DNA of 64,000 nt. Source: Hyphomicrobiales bacterium. GTDB lineage: Bacteria > Pseudomonadota > Alphaproteobacteria > Rhizobiales > Xanthobacteraceae. The DNA lies in contig JAFKKG010000009.1 of assembly GCA_017305715.1 (NCBI GenBank), positions 310,001 to 374,000 on the forward strand. Direction: 5' to 3'. A program made the position numbers and the translations under genes. The notes beneath the pieces were generated by a model that worked only from the letters and a program-made list of their open reading frames with translations, did no database searches and was not told the DNA's origin. Every line of letters begins with the position of its first letter. Within the stretch, counting starts at the first letter, position 1. This document shows, one piece after another, positions 26,454 to 36,309 of the stretch.

Positions 26454-27701
26454 ATGGATGACAGGACGCCAGGGCAAGACGCGTTAGCGAAGCCGGCACA
26501 ATCTGCGCACACGGCGCTCAGCGTGCTCGGGCTGTGCTTCGTGCTGGCGATGATCGGCCGCGGCCTCGGCGACAGTTTCACGGTTTTCCTCAAACCGATC
26601 GCGGAGAGTTTCGCCTGGGACCGCGCCGACGTCGTCTCGGTCTTTTCGTTGAGCTGGCTCGCCGGCGGGCTGATGGCCCCCTTCGTCGGCCGGCTGTTCG
26701 ACCGCTCCGGGCCGCGGCTCGTCTATTCGCTCGGGCTGTTGCTGCTCGGTGGCTCGTTCCTGGTCGCCTCGCGCGCGCAGGCGCTCTGGCAATTGCAACT
26801 CTCGACCGGGCTGTGTGTCGGCGTCGGCATCTCGCTGGTCGGCGTTGTCCCGAATTCGATCCTGCTCGGCCGCTGGTTCGGGCCGAGATTGCCGACCGCA
26901 ATGGCGATCCTTTATTCCGCGACCGGCGCGGGCATCCTGATCATGTTGCCGGCCTCGCAGCTCTTGATCGACCGGATCGGCTGGCGCGACGCCTATCAAT
27001 GGTTCGGCATCGCGGCGCTGTGCCTGCTGGCGCCGCTGCTCCTGATGCCATGGCGATTATTGGCGACCGGCGCCCCGCATGTCGTCAAGCGGACCGACGC
27101 CGGTTTCGTCGATGATGGCTGGACGCTGAAGAGCGCGATCCTGCACCACACGTTCTGGGCGCTGTTCTCGACCTTCTTTTTCACCGCGGTGGCGATGTAC
27201 GCGATCACGGCGCAGATCGTGGCCTATCTGATCGATGCCGGCTTCCCTCCCCTGGAGGCCGCCACCGCCTGGGGTTTTTCCGGTGTGGTGCTGCTGTTCG
27301 GCATGCTCGGGATCTCGACGCTGGACGGCATTATCGGCCGCCGGCCCTCGGTGCTGTTCAGTTACGGCGTCTCGATCGTCGGCATCATCCTGCTCTGGAT
27401 GATTCAATATTATCCAAACTACTGGCTGCTGACCGGCTTCATCATCTCCTTCGGCAGCATGATCGGATCGCGCGGGCCCTTGATCACGGCGACCGCGCTC
27501 AACATTTTCCGCGGCAAACGGGTCGGCACCATCTTCGGCACCATCTCGATCGGCAGCGGTCTCGGCTCGGGGCTGGGGTCCTGGGCCGGCGGCCTGATCC
27601 ATGACTGGACCCACAGTTACAACGCGTTGTTCGTGTTCGCGTTGGTCAACGTGGTTTTGGGATTGATTCCGTTCCTGGTCGTGCCGGCGCTGCGGCGCTG
27701 A
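26454..27701 (+). CDS. MFS transporter
   Basis: The product is 415 aa from the ATG at 26454; a TTG at 26418 would extend it by 12 residues. Twelve hydrophobic segments and the loop 2-3 signature GRLFDRSGPRL (the usual G-x-x-x-D-R) identify a major facilitator. The pattern resembles the oxalate/formate or monocarboxylate antiporter-like branch. Substrate unknown. It starts 55 bp after tyrS in the same direction and converges with the AsmA-like gene. Confidence 0.88.
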   Translation: MDDRTPGQDALAKPAQSAHTALSVLGLCFVLAMIGRGLGDSFTVFLKPIAESFAWDRADVVSVFSLSWLAGGLMAPFVGRLFDRSGPRLVYSLGLLLLGGSFLVASRAQALWQLQLSTGLCVGVGISLVGVVPNSILLGRWFGPRLPTAMAILYSATGAGILIMLPASQLLIDRIGWRDAYQWFGIAALCLLAPLLLMPWRLLATGAPHVVKRTDAGFVDDGWTLKSAILHHTFWALFSTFFFTAVAMYAITAQIVAYLIDAGFPPLEAATAWGFSGVVLLFGMLGISTLDGIIGRRPSVLFSYGVSIVGIILLWMIQYYPNYWLLTGFIISFGSMIGSRGPLITATALNIFRGKRVGTIFGTISIGSGLGSGLGSWAGGLIHDWTHSYNALFVFALVNVVLGLIPFLVVPALRR

Positions 27702-27753
27702 CGCACAGGGGGTTACCCAACTTGCCACACGCGTTGATCGTCGGACTCACACC

Positions 27754-30700
27754 CTAATTGGGCTGCGGGAATTCGACCGGGTTGTTTTGTTTGCCGGTGT
27801 TGAACTCCATGATCTTTCGCGTCACGCCCGGAAAGAAAGCCGAAATCGGATTGACGCGCAGCACCGGCGCGCCCGGCGTACCCACGACCTCGTAGGTCAC
27901 GCCGAGCAGGCCTTCATTGTTGCCGTTGCCGAGGAACAGCCCGATCACGGGAAGCTGGCCGAACATGTTGTTGAGCCCGTACATCGGAACGAAGGTGCCG
28001 CTCATCCGAACCGCGTTGCCGATATAGTCGAGGCTGCCTTCGATGGTGGCTCCGATGGTCGGGCCCTTCACGACGCCGTCCCGGATCGTGAGTTGTCCGC
28101 TCTGCCGGGTGAATTCGGCGCGCAGGCCGGAGAAGGCAATACCGTTCTGAGTGCCGACCGGTCCGCCCGCCACGGCGCGCTCGAGCGCCGCTTCGCCCTT
28201 GATGGTGAAGTCGCGAACGTTGATCAGGCCTTCCTTCGCGGAGGGCTCGACCGTCGGCGGCTCCATCGCGAGCGAGAGCTGGCCGCCGATCATCTTGGAA
28301 TAGCTGTCGGTGAAACGGAACAACGCGCCGGCATCGTTGGTCTGAAGGATGATCAGGTCGCGGCCCTGCCCCTGCGTGCGGCCGCGCAAATCCGCGGTCA
28401 CCGGCGTATCGCGCCCGACCTTGCCGGTCAGTGCAAACGCCTTGATGACGCCGTTGCGCCGGGACATCTTGGCATCGACGCTGCGCAGCAATTCGCCATT
28501 GGCGCCCGCGACGGCGCCGAGCTTGAGATCGATATCCAGATCGATGTTCTTGGTCTTGCTCTTGGCATCGGCTTCCCTGCCCGAAATTGCCGATTTGAGG
28601 AAACCGCGGCCATCGAACACGTCGCCGCGCATCGTCACCTTCACGACGCCATCGGCACTGCGCTCGGCCTTCAGCGACGTCTTGTCGCCTTCCGACGGCG
28701 AATAGGTCGGGAAGTTCGCGCTCATCAGGTCGCCATTGGCGTCGACCTCCAGCGAGCCCTTGATCGAGACACCGCCGCCGTCGACGACGATGTCCTGGAA
28801 CAGCGTCGATTGATCCTTCTTCACGACGTTGAACGTCGCCTTGCCGGACTTGCCGGGCACCTTGACCCAGCCCGGCAGGATGTTGTCGAGCCGCAGCGAA
28901 GTCAGATCGGCCTCGATGCCGACACGGCTGTCGTGTTCGCCGATCTTGCCGATCACCTTGATCGGGATCGCGCCGCTGACGGCCGGTCCGAGATCGAGCC
29001 CAAGCCGAGCGCGGCTGGCGTCATCCAGCGTCGCCGTCAGCTTGATATCGGCATCCCCCTCGTTCGGTTTGCGGTAATCCAGCGAAGCCGGCTGGCCGTT
29101 GATCTTGACGTCGCCCTTGACCTGGTACCCGTTGTTGTTGGCGACGACCTTCAGGATATTGGCTTCCAGTTTCTGGTTCATCACCAGCTTGTCGATGGAG
29201 ACCCCGCCGAGATCGGCGGCCACGGAATAGGTGGTGTCGGCCTTGGTCAGGACGCCCTTGACCGGCATGCCGAGCATGATGGTCGCCGTTACCGTTCCCT
29301 TGCTCGCATTCGGATCGACGAAGCTGGCGGAGACGTCGCTCAGGCGATCGGATGCCAGGATCTCGGCCGCCGCCGCAATGGTGCCGTCGATCCGGAATTT
29401 GACCTTCGATGGCGACGGCTTCGGCGCCATGTCCGGCACCTCGAAGGTGAAATCCGAAATGGTGACCTTGCGGCCGGCCGGCGTATCCGCAATGCCTTGC
29501 CCGATGTTGACGGTCGCGGTGCGGCCCGTCACCCGCGCCTTGAGGTCGGCGTCGCGCACGACCGGCATGTTGTCGACCGGTCGCACGGTGACGCCCGACG
29601 CCGTGATATTGACGGCCAGGCCGTCGTCCGGAATCGGCGGGCCCTTGCGCGACAGATTGCGTACCGGCGAATTGACGCCGACCTCGATGCGCTGGAGCGT
29701 GCCGCGTTCGATCCGCTCGATCACCCATTCGCGCACTTCCGGCACGATCAGGATCGGCCACATCCGCTTCAGCGCGGAGGCCGGCATCGGCGTGCCGGCA
29801 AAGCCAAGCTGCAGCCGCGCCTCGCCGGCATAATCGACGCTGCCGGTTCCGGCGATGCCGATTTCGCCGTTGCTGATATCGGCTTGCGTCAATAGCACGC
29901 GCTTCCTGTCGGTATCGAACCGCAGGCCGATCGCGATGCGGTTGAAGATCAGCGGCTGTTCGCCGTCATTGCCGGCCAGCACGATGGTGCCGCCGCTCAG
30001 GCCGGCCTGCCACTCGGTGGTGTTGCCATTGGGCGGCTCGAGATGGCCGAGCAGCGTGACCCGGTTGGGGCCGGAAATGATCTTGAACGGGGCGACCAGC
30101 ACGCGCCGTCCGGAATCCCATTCGACGTTCATTTCCGCCGAATCGATCGCCATCGGATAGTCAGGCGTATCGCTGTCGATGATGTGGCCGGCGCCGGCGG
30201 TCACCTTGCCGCGGAAATAGGTCGGCAGGCCATCGCGGCCGAGTTCGCCTTTCAGTTCGCCCGACAGCGGCAAGTCCGCGCTGTAGGTGAGATCCTTCAC
30301 CCGCATCGCCAGCAGGATATTGGCCGCCGGTACCTTGTCTGCGCGCAGATCGACCGAGCGCACGCCGTTGGCCGGCGGCCCGATCACCGCCCGCAGCGAC
30401 CACGGCCGGGCGCCCTCCTCGCCAACGCTCAGCGCCACGCCACCGGAGCTCGGCCGGCGAAGGCTCAGGCTGATGTTGTCGAAGGTCCATTTATTGCCGC
30501 GCTGCTGGTCGTCGACGACCAGATTGCCGTTCTTCAAGCCGATCTCGTTGAGGTTTTGTCCGTCGAGACCGGTCAGGCTCAGGCTGTCGAGCCAGTCGAG
30601 GCCGGCCAGCAATCCGTTTTGCGCCGTGTCGGGTGCCGGCGTCCCGGCCGGCGGCGCCGGCCGCGGGAATGTTGGCGCAAGGCCTGCGTCGCGCTTCGAC

Positions 30701-31380
30701 GCCACGCCGGTCGCCAATGGCTTTGCGGTGTCGCCGGCGGATACCGTCACCTGCCCGTCCGGCGTGATTCGCACCGCAAGTTCGGCGTCGACGAGGTTGA
30801 GGCTCTCGGCGCGCAGCCGGCCCATCAGCAGCGCGGTACCCGACAGTCTCACCTCGGCTTTCGGGGCGCTGGCGACAATGGCGTGGTCGCGGTCCCTGAC
30901 CACGATGTCGCGGATACGCACCGCGATTCGAATCTTGCCGGCGCGCTCGATCTGCGTGCCGCCGACCTCCACGGTATTGCCGTGCCCGATATTGTCCTCG
31001 ATTGCGGCCGCGAGCCAGGGCGTCGCGAGGTCGAGGTTGATCGGCCCGGCACCGAGCCGCAACCAGAGCCCGCCGAAACAGCCGGCAAAGATCACAGCCA
31101 ATACGACGAGCACGACCGCCAGGCGCTTGACCCAGCGTTCGCCACTCACCCATCGGTTCAGTGCGGAGAAATTGTCGCTCAGCCGGTGAAAACGGGAATT
31201 GGAACGGGACAACAGCCGCCGTGCGCGGTGGCGAGCCGCCTCGTCCTGGTCGGCATCCCAGTCAGCCTCGTCCCATTGCGATACCTGGGCTTCCGCGCGC
31301 AGATGCGACCCTTGGTGCCCAGAACCATGAGGTCCAGAACCTTGGGTCCGAGGAAGTTGGGGCGAACTATTCCTTGCCAT
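27754..31380 (-). CDS. Large AsmA/YhdP-like inner-membrane-anchored protein
   Basis: The product is 1208 aa from the ATG at 31380 (GAGAGG upstream); the frame continues to 31593 but without an RBS or conserved character. It has a disordered, charged cytoplasmic N-terminus of about 85 residues, then one TM helix (LAVVLVVLAVIFAGCFGGLW), then about 1100 residues of repetitive beta-strand sequence with DUF3971/AsmA-C character, ending near a GLLGVTYEVVGTPGAPVLRVNP motif typical of the family. YhdP-like AsmA proteins bridge the periplasm and are linked to phospholipid transport to the outer membrane. It is divergent from the Bcp-like gene. Confidence 0.85.
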   Translation of the reverse strand: MARNSSPQLPRTQGSGPHGSGHQGSHLRAEAQVSQWDEADWDADQDEAARHRARRLLSRSNSRFHRLSDNFSALNRWVSGERWVKRLAVVLVVLAVIFAGCFGGLWLRLGAGPINLDLATPWLAAAIEDNIGHGNTVEVGGTQIERAGKIRIAVRIRDIVVRDRDHAIVASAPKAEVRLSGTALLMGRLRAESLNLVDAELAVRITPDGQVTVSAGDTAKPLATGVASKRDAGLAPTFPRPAPPAGTPAPDTAQNGLLAGLDWLDSLSLTGLDGQNLNEIGLKNGNLVVDDQQRGNKWTFDNISLSLRRPSSGGVALSVGEEGARPWSLRAVIGPPANGVRSVDLRADKVPAANILLAMRVKDLTYSADLPLSGELKGELGRDGLPTYFRGKVTAGAGHIIDSDTPDYPMAIDSAEMNVEWDSGRRVLVAPFKIISGPNRVTLLGHLEPPNGNTTEWQAGLSGGTIVLAGNDGEQPLIFNRIAIGLRFDTDRKRVLLTQADISNGEIGIAGTGSVDYAGEARLQLGFAGTPMPASALKRMWPILIVPEVREWVIERIERGTLQRIEVGVNSPVRNLSRKGPPIPDDGLAVNITASGVTVRPVDNMPVVRDADLKARVTGRTATVNIGQGIADTPAGRKVTISDFTFEVPDMAPKPSPSKVKFRIDGTIAAAAEILASDRLSDVSASFVDPNASKGTVTATIMLGMPVKGVLTKADTTYSVAADLGGVSIDKLVMNQKLEANILKVVANNNGYQVKGDVKINGQPASLDYRKPNEGDADIKLTATLDDASRARLGLDLGPAVSGAIPIKVIGKIGEHDSRVGIEADLTSLRLDNILPGWVKVPGKSGKATFNVVKKDQSTLFQDIVVDGGGVSIKGSLEVDANGDLMSANFPTYSPSEGDKTSLKAERSADGVVKVTMRGDVFDGRGFLKSAISGREADAKSKTKNIDLDIDLKLGAVAGANGELLRSVDAKMSRRNGVIKAFALTGKVGRDTPVTADLRGRTQGQGRDLIILQTNDAGALFRFTDSYSKMIGGQLSLAMEPPTVEPSAKEGLINVRDFTIKGEAALERAVAGGPVGTQNGIAFSGLRAEFTRQSGQLTIRDGVVKGPTIGATIEGSLDYIGNAVRMSGTFVPMYGLNNMFGQLPVIGLFLGNGNNEGLLGVTYEVVGTPGAPVLRVNPISAFFPGVTRKIMEFNTGKQNNPVEFPQPN

Positions 31381-31686
31381 TGCCTCTCGGTGCTGGCGTT
31401 GAGGTTGATCGCCGCCGCAGGCGCGCCCATCGATTTCTATCGAGCGCCCCTGTGCCGGCATCGCTGCCAATCCTCGATTAATACTGTTACTCGTAGCCGT
31501 GCCCAACAACTCAATAACGGACTTGATCAAACGGGCCTTCAACGAGCGGACGGATGCGTCGAATTCCTTGTAACCATACTCCGAGGTCATCAAACTTGCC
31601 CAGCGGCCGGAGCGAATCCGATAGGCCGGGACGAGACCCGCAATACCCTACTGGTTGATCCGCCGAAAGCGACGAAAGGAAGGCGT
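31381..31686. other. 306-bp divergent spacer between the AsmA-like and Bcp-like genes
   Basis: It must contain both promoters. The minus-strand reading frame of the AsmA-like gene stays open through most of it but shows no coding signature. No repeats or RNA genes were recognised. Confidence 0.45.
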
Positions 31687-32487
31687 ATGTCCAAGAAAAC
31701 GCGTAAGAAATCCTCCAAGGGATCCTCCGGTCCATCTGTCAAGACACCTGCAAAGCAATCCGCTCGAAAAACCACCACCGCAAAGCCGGCCCGAAAAGCC
31801 GCGGTCAAAACCCCCGTTGCCAAGGTCCGCAAGGCGGCCGCCAAGAAAGGCGCGACCAAATCAGGCAAAGCTGCCAAAAGCGCTTTGGCCCAAGAATCCC
31901 ACAAGCCGGCGTCGAAATCGTTAAAATCCAACCTATCGGCGCCGCCGAAATCCGATTCCAAGCCAACTCCCAAGCCCACTACCAAGCCGGCCGCAAAGCC
32001 GGATACCAGGCCGGGCCCGGTCTCGGGTCGGGTTGAAGGCGCCAAAGCCCCCGATTTCCGCTTGCCCCGCGATGGCGGCGACAGCGTCTCCCTTGCCGAT
32101 TATGCCGGCCAGAAGCTGGTGCTGTTTTTTTATCCGCGCGCCGACACCCCCGGCTGCACCCGGGAAGCGATCGACTTCACCCGCCTCAAGGATGCGTTCG
32201 CCGAAAGCGGAACGGCCGTGCTCGGCGTCTCCGCCGACACCGTAAAGGCCCAGGAGTCCTTTCGGAACAAGCACCAGCTCTCGATTCCTCTGATCTCGGA
32301 TGAGAAACATGAGATGCTGGAGGCGTATGGTGCCTGGGGCGAAAAATCCATGTATGGCAGGACCTTCCTTGGGATTCTTCGCACCACTGTTCTGATCGAC
32401 AGGGGCGGCAAAATCGCCAAAATCTGGCGCAATGTCCGGGTCGACGGTCACGCTGACGAGGTTCTGGCCGCCGCACAGGCAATCTAG
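31687..32487 (+). CDS. bcp: Bcp/AhpC-type peroxiredoxin with a histone H1-like N-terminal tail
   Basis: The product is 266 aa with RBS AAGGAAGG before the ATG. Residues 1-112 are Lys, Ala, Pro, Ser and Thr in units such as KKSSKG, TAKPARKAA and KPTPKPTTKP, like histone H1-type nucleoid proteins, with no acidic patches. Residues 115-266 are a thioredoxin-fold peroxiredoxin of the Bcp/PrxQ family, with the peroxidatic Cys in PRADTPGCTREAIDF. The second Cys found five residues later in E. coli Bcp is absent, so it should be a one-Cys type or use another resolving thiol. The tail suggests a nucleoid-associated peroxidase. Confidence 0.9.
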   Translation: MSKKTRKKSSKGSSGPSVKTPAKQSARKTTTAKPARKAAVKTPVAKVRKAAAKKGATKSGKAAKSALAQESHKPASKSLKSNLSAPPKSDSKPTPKPTTKPAAKPDTRPGPVSGRVEGAKAPDFRLPRDGGDSVSLADYAGQKLVLFFYPRADTPGCTREAIDFTRLKDAFAESGTAVLGVSADTVKAQESFRNKHQLSIPLISDEKHEMLEAYGAWGEKSMYGRTFLGILRTTVLIDRGGKIAKIWRNVRVDGHADEVLAAAQAI

Positions 32488-32521
32488 ACGTCTTAATGGA
32501 CGGGTTTCTGGACCCTAACCG

Positions 32522-32543
32522 GGAGCCGCCTCGCTCGAAAACG
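32522..32543 (-). repeat. Possible remnant of family 1 hairpin repeat (5' arm only)
   Basis: On the minus strand GCGTTTTCGAGCGA matches the 5' arm of the repeat at 1312 exactly over 14 nt, then diverges. The remainder of the unit is missing. Confidence 0.3.
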
Positions 32544-32650
32544 CAAAGCTTTTCCCGGTTCCATTTCCCAAAAATTAACCATGAGAGGGTCAAATCGGCC
32601 TCGCAAAATAAGCCGTGCGGAACCCCTGTCCGACCGGCGCGGGAGTGCCG

Positions 32651-33991
32651 ATGTCGTATCGTTCCGGTCATCACCAGCAACACCACCATCCCCATGAGAG
32701 CCGGGCGCGACGTCCCGTGGCCCAGGCCGCGGCACTGCCCCCGGCCCATGACGGCTATGCCATCGTCCATGCCGGCAAGCAGGTGCGGTTCGGGCCCGTC
32801 GTCTTCTGGATCGTCGTCGGCACCATCGTGGTTCTCGGCATGTGGTCGGCGGCGACCGCCACCTATTTCGCCTTTCGCGACGACGTCCTGACCCGGCTGA
32901 TCGCCCGCCAGGCCGAGATGCAATACGCCTATGAAGACCGCATCGCCGAATTGCGCGCCAAGGTCGACCGCACCACCAGCCGGCAATTGCTCGACCAGGA
33001 ACAGTTCGACCAGAAGCTCGACCAGATCATGAAGCGCCAGACGGCGCTGGAAGCACGCGCTACCGCGCTCGGCTCGATTCCGGACAGCATGGCGACCGGA
33101 TCGATCCGGCCGCCGGCCCGCGGTGCCGCCGCCGATTCCCCCGCTTCGGGGAACCCAAAGCCGAGCCCGATCAGCGACACCGTGATCTTCGTCGCGCCGC
33201 CGGACCGTGAGGCGCGTCTCGAATCGCGCACGCCGGTCACCGCCAAGGCACAGCCAAACCAGTTCGCCAAGGTTCAGGGCGTCGACAATGTGCTGGTCCG
33301 CCTGCAGACCTCGCTCGACCAGGTCGAACGGCGCCAGATGGCGGCGCTGAGCTCGGTCGAAGACGGCATGGAATCGCGCGTTCGCCGGATGCGCGGCGTG
33401 TTTACCGATCTCGGCCTCGACATGGCGCAGCTCGAAGCGGCGACGCCGCGTTCGGGCGTCGGCGGTCCCTTCGTTCCGGTGAAGCTGTCAGCCGATGCCG
33501 GCCCGTTCGAACGCCAGCTCAACCGGATCATCGCCACCCGCGCCCAGGTCGAACGGCTGAACCGGACGCTGGCGCTGGTGCCCTACCGCAAGCCCGTGAT
33601 CGGCGAGGTCGAGTTCACGTCCGGCTTCGGCGTCCGCAGCGATCCCTTCCTCGGCCGTCCGGCGATGCACACCGGTCTCGATTTTCGCGCCGCGACTGGT
33701 GATCCCGTGCGCGCGACCGCCAACGGCAAGGTGACGTCATCGGGATGGATGGGCGGCTATGGCCGCATGGTGGAGATCGACCACGGCAATGGATTGTCGA
33801 CCCGCTACGGCCATCTGTCGGAAATCCACGTCAGGGTCGGCGACGTCATCAAGATCGGACAGGTGATCGGCGCCGTCGGCTCGACTGGCCGCTCCACCGG
33901 TCCGCACCTGCATTATGAAACGCGGATCGACGGCGACGCGGTCGATCCGCAGAAGTTCCTGCGCGCCGGCGTGCGGCTCAGCTCCGGCTAG
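32651..33991 (+). CDS. M23-family (LytM) peptidoglycan metallopeptidase, membrane anchored
   Basis: The product is 446 aa from the ATG at 32651 (GGGAG upstream). The first 15 residues are His-rich (GHHQQHHHPHES). A TM helix at about residues 57-80 (VFWIVVGTIVVLGMWSA) is followed by a coiled-coil stretch (about 85-140 and 215-260). The C-terminal M23 domain (about 320-440) has the zinc ligands and catalytic residues in place: His and Asp in MHTGLDF, then HLHYE. It should be an active endopeptidase cleaving peptide cross-links, or an EnvC/NlpD-like amidase activator with retained catalytic residues. AmiC is encoded in the same window. Convergent with the FMO gene. Confidence 0.9.
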   Translation: MSYRSGHHQQHHHPHESRARRPVAQAAALPPAHDGYAIVHAGKQVRFGPVVFWIVVGTIVVLGMWSAATATYFAFRDDVLTRLIARQAEMQYAYEDRIAELRAKVDRTTSRQLLDQEQFDQKLDQIMKRQTALEARATALGSIPDSMATGSIRPPARGAAADSPASGNPKPSPISDTVIFVAPPDREARLESRTPVTAKAQPNQFAKVQGVDNVLVRLQTSLDQVERRQMAALSSVEDGMESRVRRMRGVFTDLGLDMAQLEAATPRSGVGGPFVPVKLSADAGPFERQLNRIIATRAQVERLNRTLALVPYRKPVIGEVEFTSGFGVRSDPFLGRPAMHTGLDFRAATGDPVRATANGKVTSSGWMGGYGRMVEIDHGNGLSTRYGHLSEIHVRVGDVIKIGQVIGAVGSTGRSTGPHLHYETRIDGDAVDPQKFLRAGVRLSSG

Positions 33992-34038
33992 CCTCCCGGC
34001 GCGCCGGCCGTCTGTCCACGTTTCGAATCGGTGCGACG

Positions 34039-35529
34039 TCAGGCCGCTGCCTTGTAGTCCGGCGCGGTGGCAAGAAATCGCGCATACGCATCGGCGTCCG
34101 GCGGCGTGAATTTCTCCGCCAGCGAACCGCGCCGGCGCGTTGTGGCCCCGATATCGGCCAGCAATTCGTCGAAATGCTTGAAGTGGTAGGGCGCCACGCA
34201 CAGCCCGCCATAGACTCCGGCTGCCGGCCGCTCCACGCGTTTGAAATGCAGCATCATGTCGATGTTGTCGCGCATCTCGGCGGCGCTCGGCTGGTGCGCA
34301 AGCTGGCCGTCGGCATAACGCACCAGCCAGTTTGCCGCCATGTCGGCGCATAGCACCGTGCAGAAGCTGGAGTTGAAGCCGACAAAGCCCATGTCCGGCA
34401 GGTCCGGATTGGCGATCAACCGGTAGAGCCTGTACTGGCCGTCGGGGTCCACCAGCCGGTCGCGAAGCATCTTCGGCAGGAACGGCACACCGAGCTTGTA
34501 GCCGATCGCGAGGATCGCGAGGTCGGCGGCCACCCGCTCGCCACCGGTCATCACGATGCTGTCGCCGTCATAGTGATCGAAGCTGCCGCGGATCGCCTTG
34601 ATCCGGCCATCGGCCACCATCGGAAAGAAATCCGGCGTGGCGATCGGCACCGAACAATTGACGCCGTCCTCGATGCGCTGCGCCGGAACCATGTCGCACT
34701 GCTTCAACTTGAGCTGCAGCTTGAGCATGCTCTCCAGGCCGCGCCAGTTGGCCCAGATAAACGGCTTGGCTACCGCGTGCTTGAACCGCGACAGCGCCCC
34801 GATGCCCCAGCTTTTGAACATCTCCTCCTGCGCGCGGATGTAGAGGATGCGCTTGAAATTGATCAGGCCGCCGATGAAGTAGGGAATCCGCCACACCGGC
34901 TCGCGATACACCAGGGTAACCTCGCTGGCGCCGGAATTGACCGCGTTGACGGCGATGTCGGTGGCCGATTTCGAGCCGCCCAGCACGACGACCTTCTTTC
35001 CTCTGGCGAGGCCGGCATCACCATATTGCGAGGAGTGCAGGATGCGGCCGCCCTGGGCCTCGAACGCCTCCTCGCCGCGGAGATGGAGGGTCCGCGGATC
35101 GTTGAATTGCCCGGTACAGACCGCAACGAAGTCAAAATCTTCCTGAGTGTCGCCGCCGGGGCCGCGAAGACCGAGCCGCCAGCCAGGTCTGGAATCCGGG
35201 CGGTGATCGACCTGCACAACCTCGGTGTTGAAGCGCATCCATCGATCGAGGCCGTGATCGCGGGCATATTCGGCGAGATAGGCATGGACCTGCGGACCCT
35301 TCGGCCATTCCGGGTAGGATGCCGGCATGGCCTTGTCGGTGTAGCGATAAAGCTCCTTCGGGCTCTGGGTCTGCACGTCGGGATAGGATCTGGCCGGGTC
35401 CCACACGCCACCGAGATCGCCGCTGCGCTCAACAATGGTGACGCGATGCCCCCGCGACGAGAACGCTTTGGCCGCGGCGAGCCCGGACACGCCGGCGCCG
35501 ATGATGCAAACCTGCTTCTGCTTGACCAT
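34039..35529 (-). CDS. Flavin-containing monooxygenase (FMO/BVMO-like)
   Basis: The product is 496 aa. The FAD motif GAGVSGLAAAK (residues 11-21) is at the N-terminus and the NADPH motif LGGSKSATDIA near residue 182. The intervening segment does not show the classic Baeyer-Villiger fingerprint clearly, so the exact reaction (N/S-oxygenation or Baeyer-Villiger type) is open. It follows the cupin gene by 55 bp, with a good RBS (GGAG), and both are divergent from an AraC regulator that could control them. Confidence 0.87.
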   Translation of the reverse strand: MVKQKQVCIIGAGVSGLAAAKAFSSRGHRVTIVERSGDLGGVWDPARSYPDVQTQSPKELYRYTDKAMPASYPEWPKGPQVHAYLAEYARDHGLDRWMRFNTEVVQVDHRPDSRPGWRLGLRGPGGDTQEDFDFVAVCTGQFNDPRTLHLRGEEAFEAQGGRILHSSQYGDAGLARGKKVVVLGGSKSATDIAVNAVNSGASEVTLVYREPVWRIPYFIGGLINFKRILYIRAQEEMFKSWGIGALSRFKHAVAKPFIWANWRGLESMLKLQLKLKQCDMVPAQRIEDGVNCSVPIATPDFFPMVADGRIKAIRGSFDHYDGDSIVMTGGERVAADLAILAIGYKLGVPFLPKMLRDRLVDPDGQYRLYRLIANPDLPDMGFVGFNSSFCTVLCADMAANWLVRYADGQLAHQPSAAEMRDNIDMMLHFKRVERPAAGVYGGLCVAPYHFKHFDELLADIGATTRRRGSLAEKFTPPDADAYARFLATAPDYKAAA

Positions 35530-35584
35530 GGAGTCGTCTCCGTCCCGGGCGTGAATGCGTCGCTGGCGTTGCCTGAATGGGAGA

Positions 35585-36034
35585 CTAGTCGTTGGCTTCC
35601 GGCGGCAGAAAATCCACCTCGTGCTCGGCGGAGACCCGGACCACCTCCGCGGGGTCGGTCATGTTGTGCAGCCGGTTGAACAGCGCTTCGAGCTTCTGCA
35701 TCGGCGAGACCCAGAACAGCGCGCGCGCCGGCTTGTCGGACTTGTTGAAGTAGCCGTGCGGAATGCCGCGCGGCAGGCGCACCAGATCGCCGGCCTTTGC
35801 CTTCACCCAGGCGCCGTCGAGCTTGAGATCGAGTTCACCCTCCTGGACCAGGATGAATTCGTCCTGGGTCGGATGAATATGCACCGGCACGAACTGGCCG
35901 GGCTCGCTGTTGGTCTCGAAGGCGAAGGTGGAATCCGTTACCGCCTTCGGGAAATAGACCTGTCCAAGGATATTCCAGGTCACGCCGCCGTAGCCGGTGC
36001 CGTTTGCGGTGATGCCTTTTTCGAGCGCTGCCAT
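35585..36034 (-). CDS. Cupin-domain protein
   Basis: The product is 149 aa from the ATG at 36034 (AGGAG upstream); the frame continues to 36283 without coding features. Cupin motif 1 is PVHIHPTQDEFILVQEG (two His and one Glu as metal ligands) and motif 2 has GDLVRLPRGIPHGYFN with the fourth ligand His. It could be a small metal-dependent dioxygenase/isomerase or a sensor. First gene of a two-gene unit with the FMO. Confidence 0.88.
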   Translation of the reverse strand: MAALEKGITANGTGYGGVTWNILGQVYFPKAVTDSTFAFETNSEPGQFVPVHIHPTQDEFILVQEGELDLKLDGAWVKAKAGDLVRLPRGIPHGYFNKSDKPARALFWVSPMQKLEALFNRLHNMTDPAEVVRVSAEHEVDFLPPEAND

Positions 36035-36309
36035 GTGCCGTCTCCTGTTGGATGGCTTGTCCATCGGGATCATCTGCCTTGCCGGCACAGGCTGCGGCGC
36101 TCCCGCACAGCCGTCTAGCCGCAAAACGAATCCGGCGCCGGCGATGCAATAAATTTCCGGGCGGAGAACGGTCGTTGTTGCGGCGCATGATCGCTCGGCA
36201 TCACGCACTGCGCAGCGATCAGGCAGCGTATCCCGCCCAACCGCCTTCCCAACCAGCCGTCGCGAAGATATTATAGGGTTCAAATAAACCCGGAAGGCCG
36301 TGAGGGGCG
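36035..36309. promoter_or_regulatory. Divergent control region for cupin-FMO and AraC genes
   Basis: This 275-bp intergenic region lies between divergently transcribed genes; both promoters and the AraC binding sites are expected here. No confident hexamers or direct repeats could be assigned by eye. Confidence 0.4.

Noticed and set aside
27787-29895. A 702-codon plus-strand frame opposite the AsmA-like gene
   Set aside because: Its Asp/His/Arg-rich composition is the reverse reading of GC-rich codons. The minus frame has the TM helix and family features.
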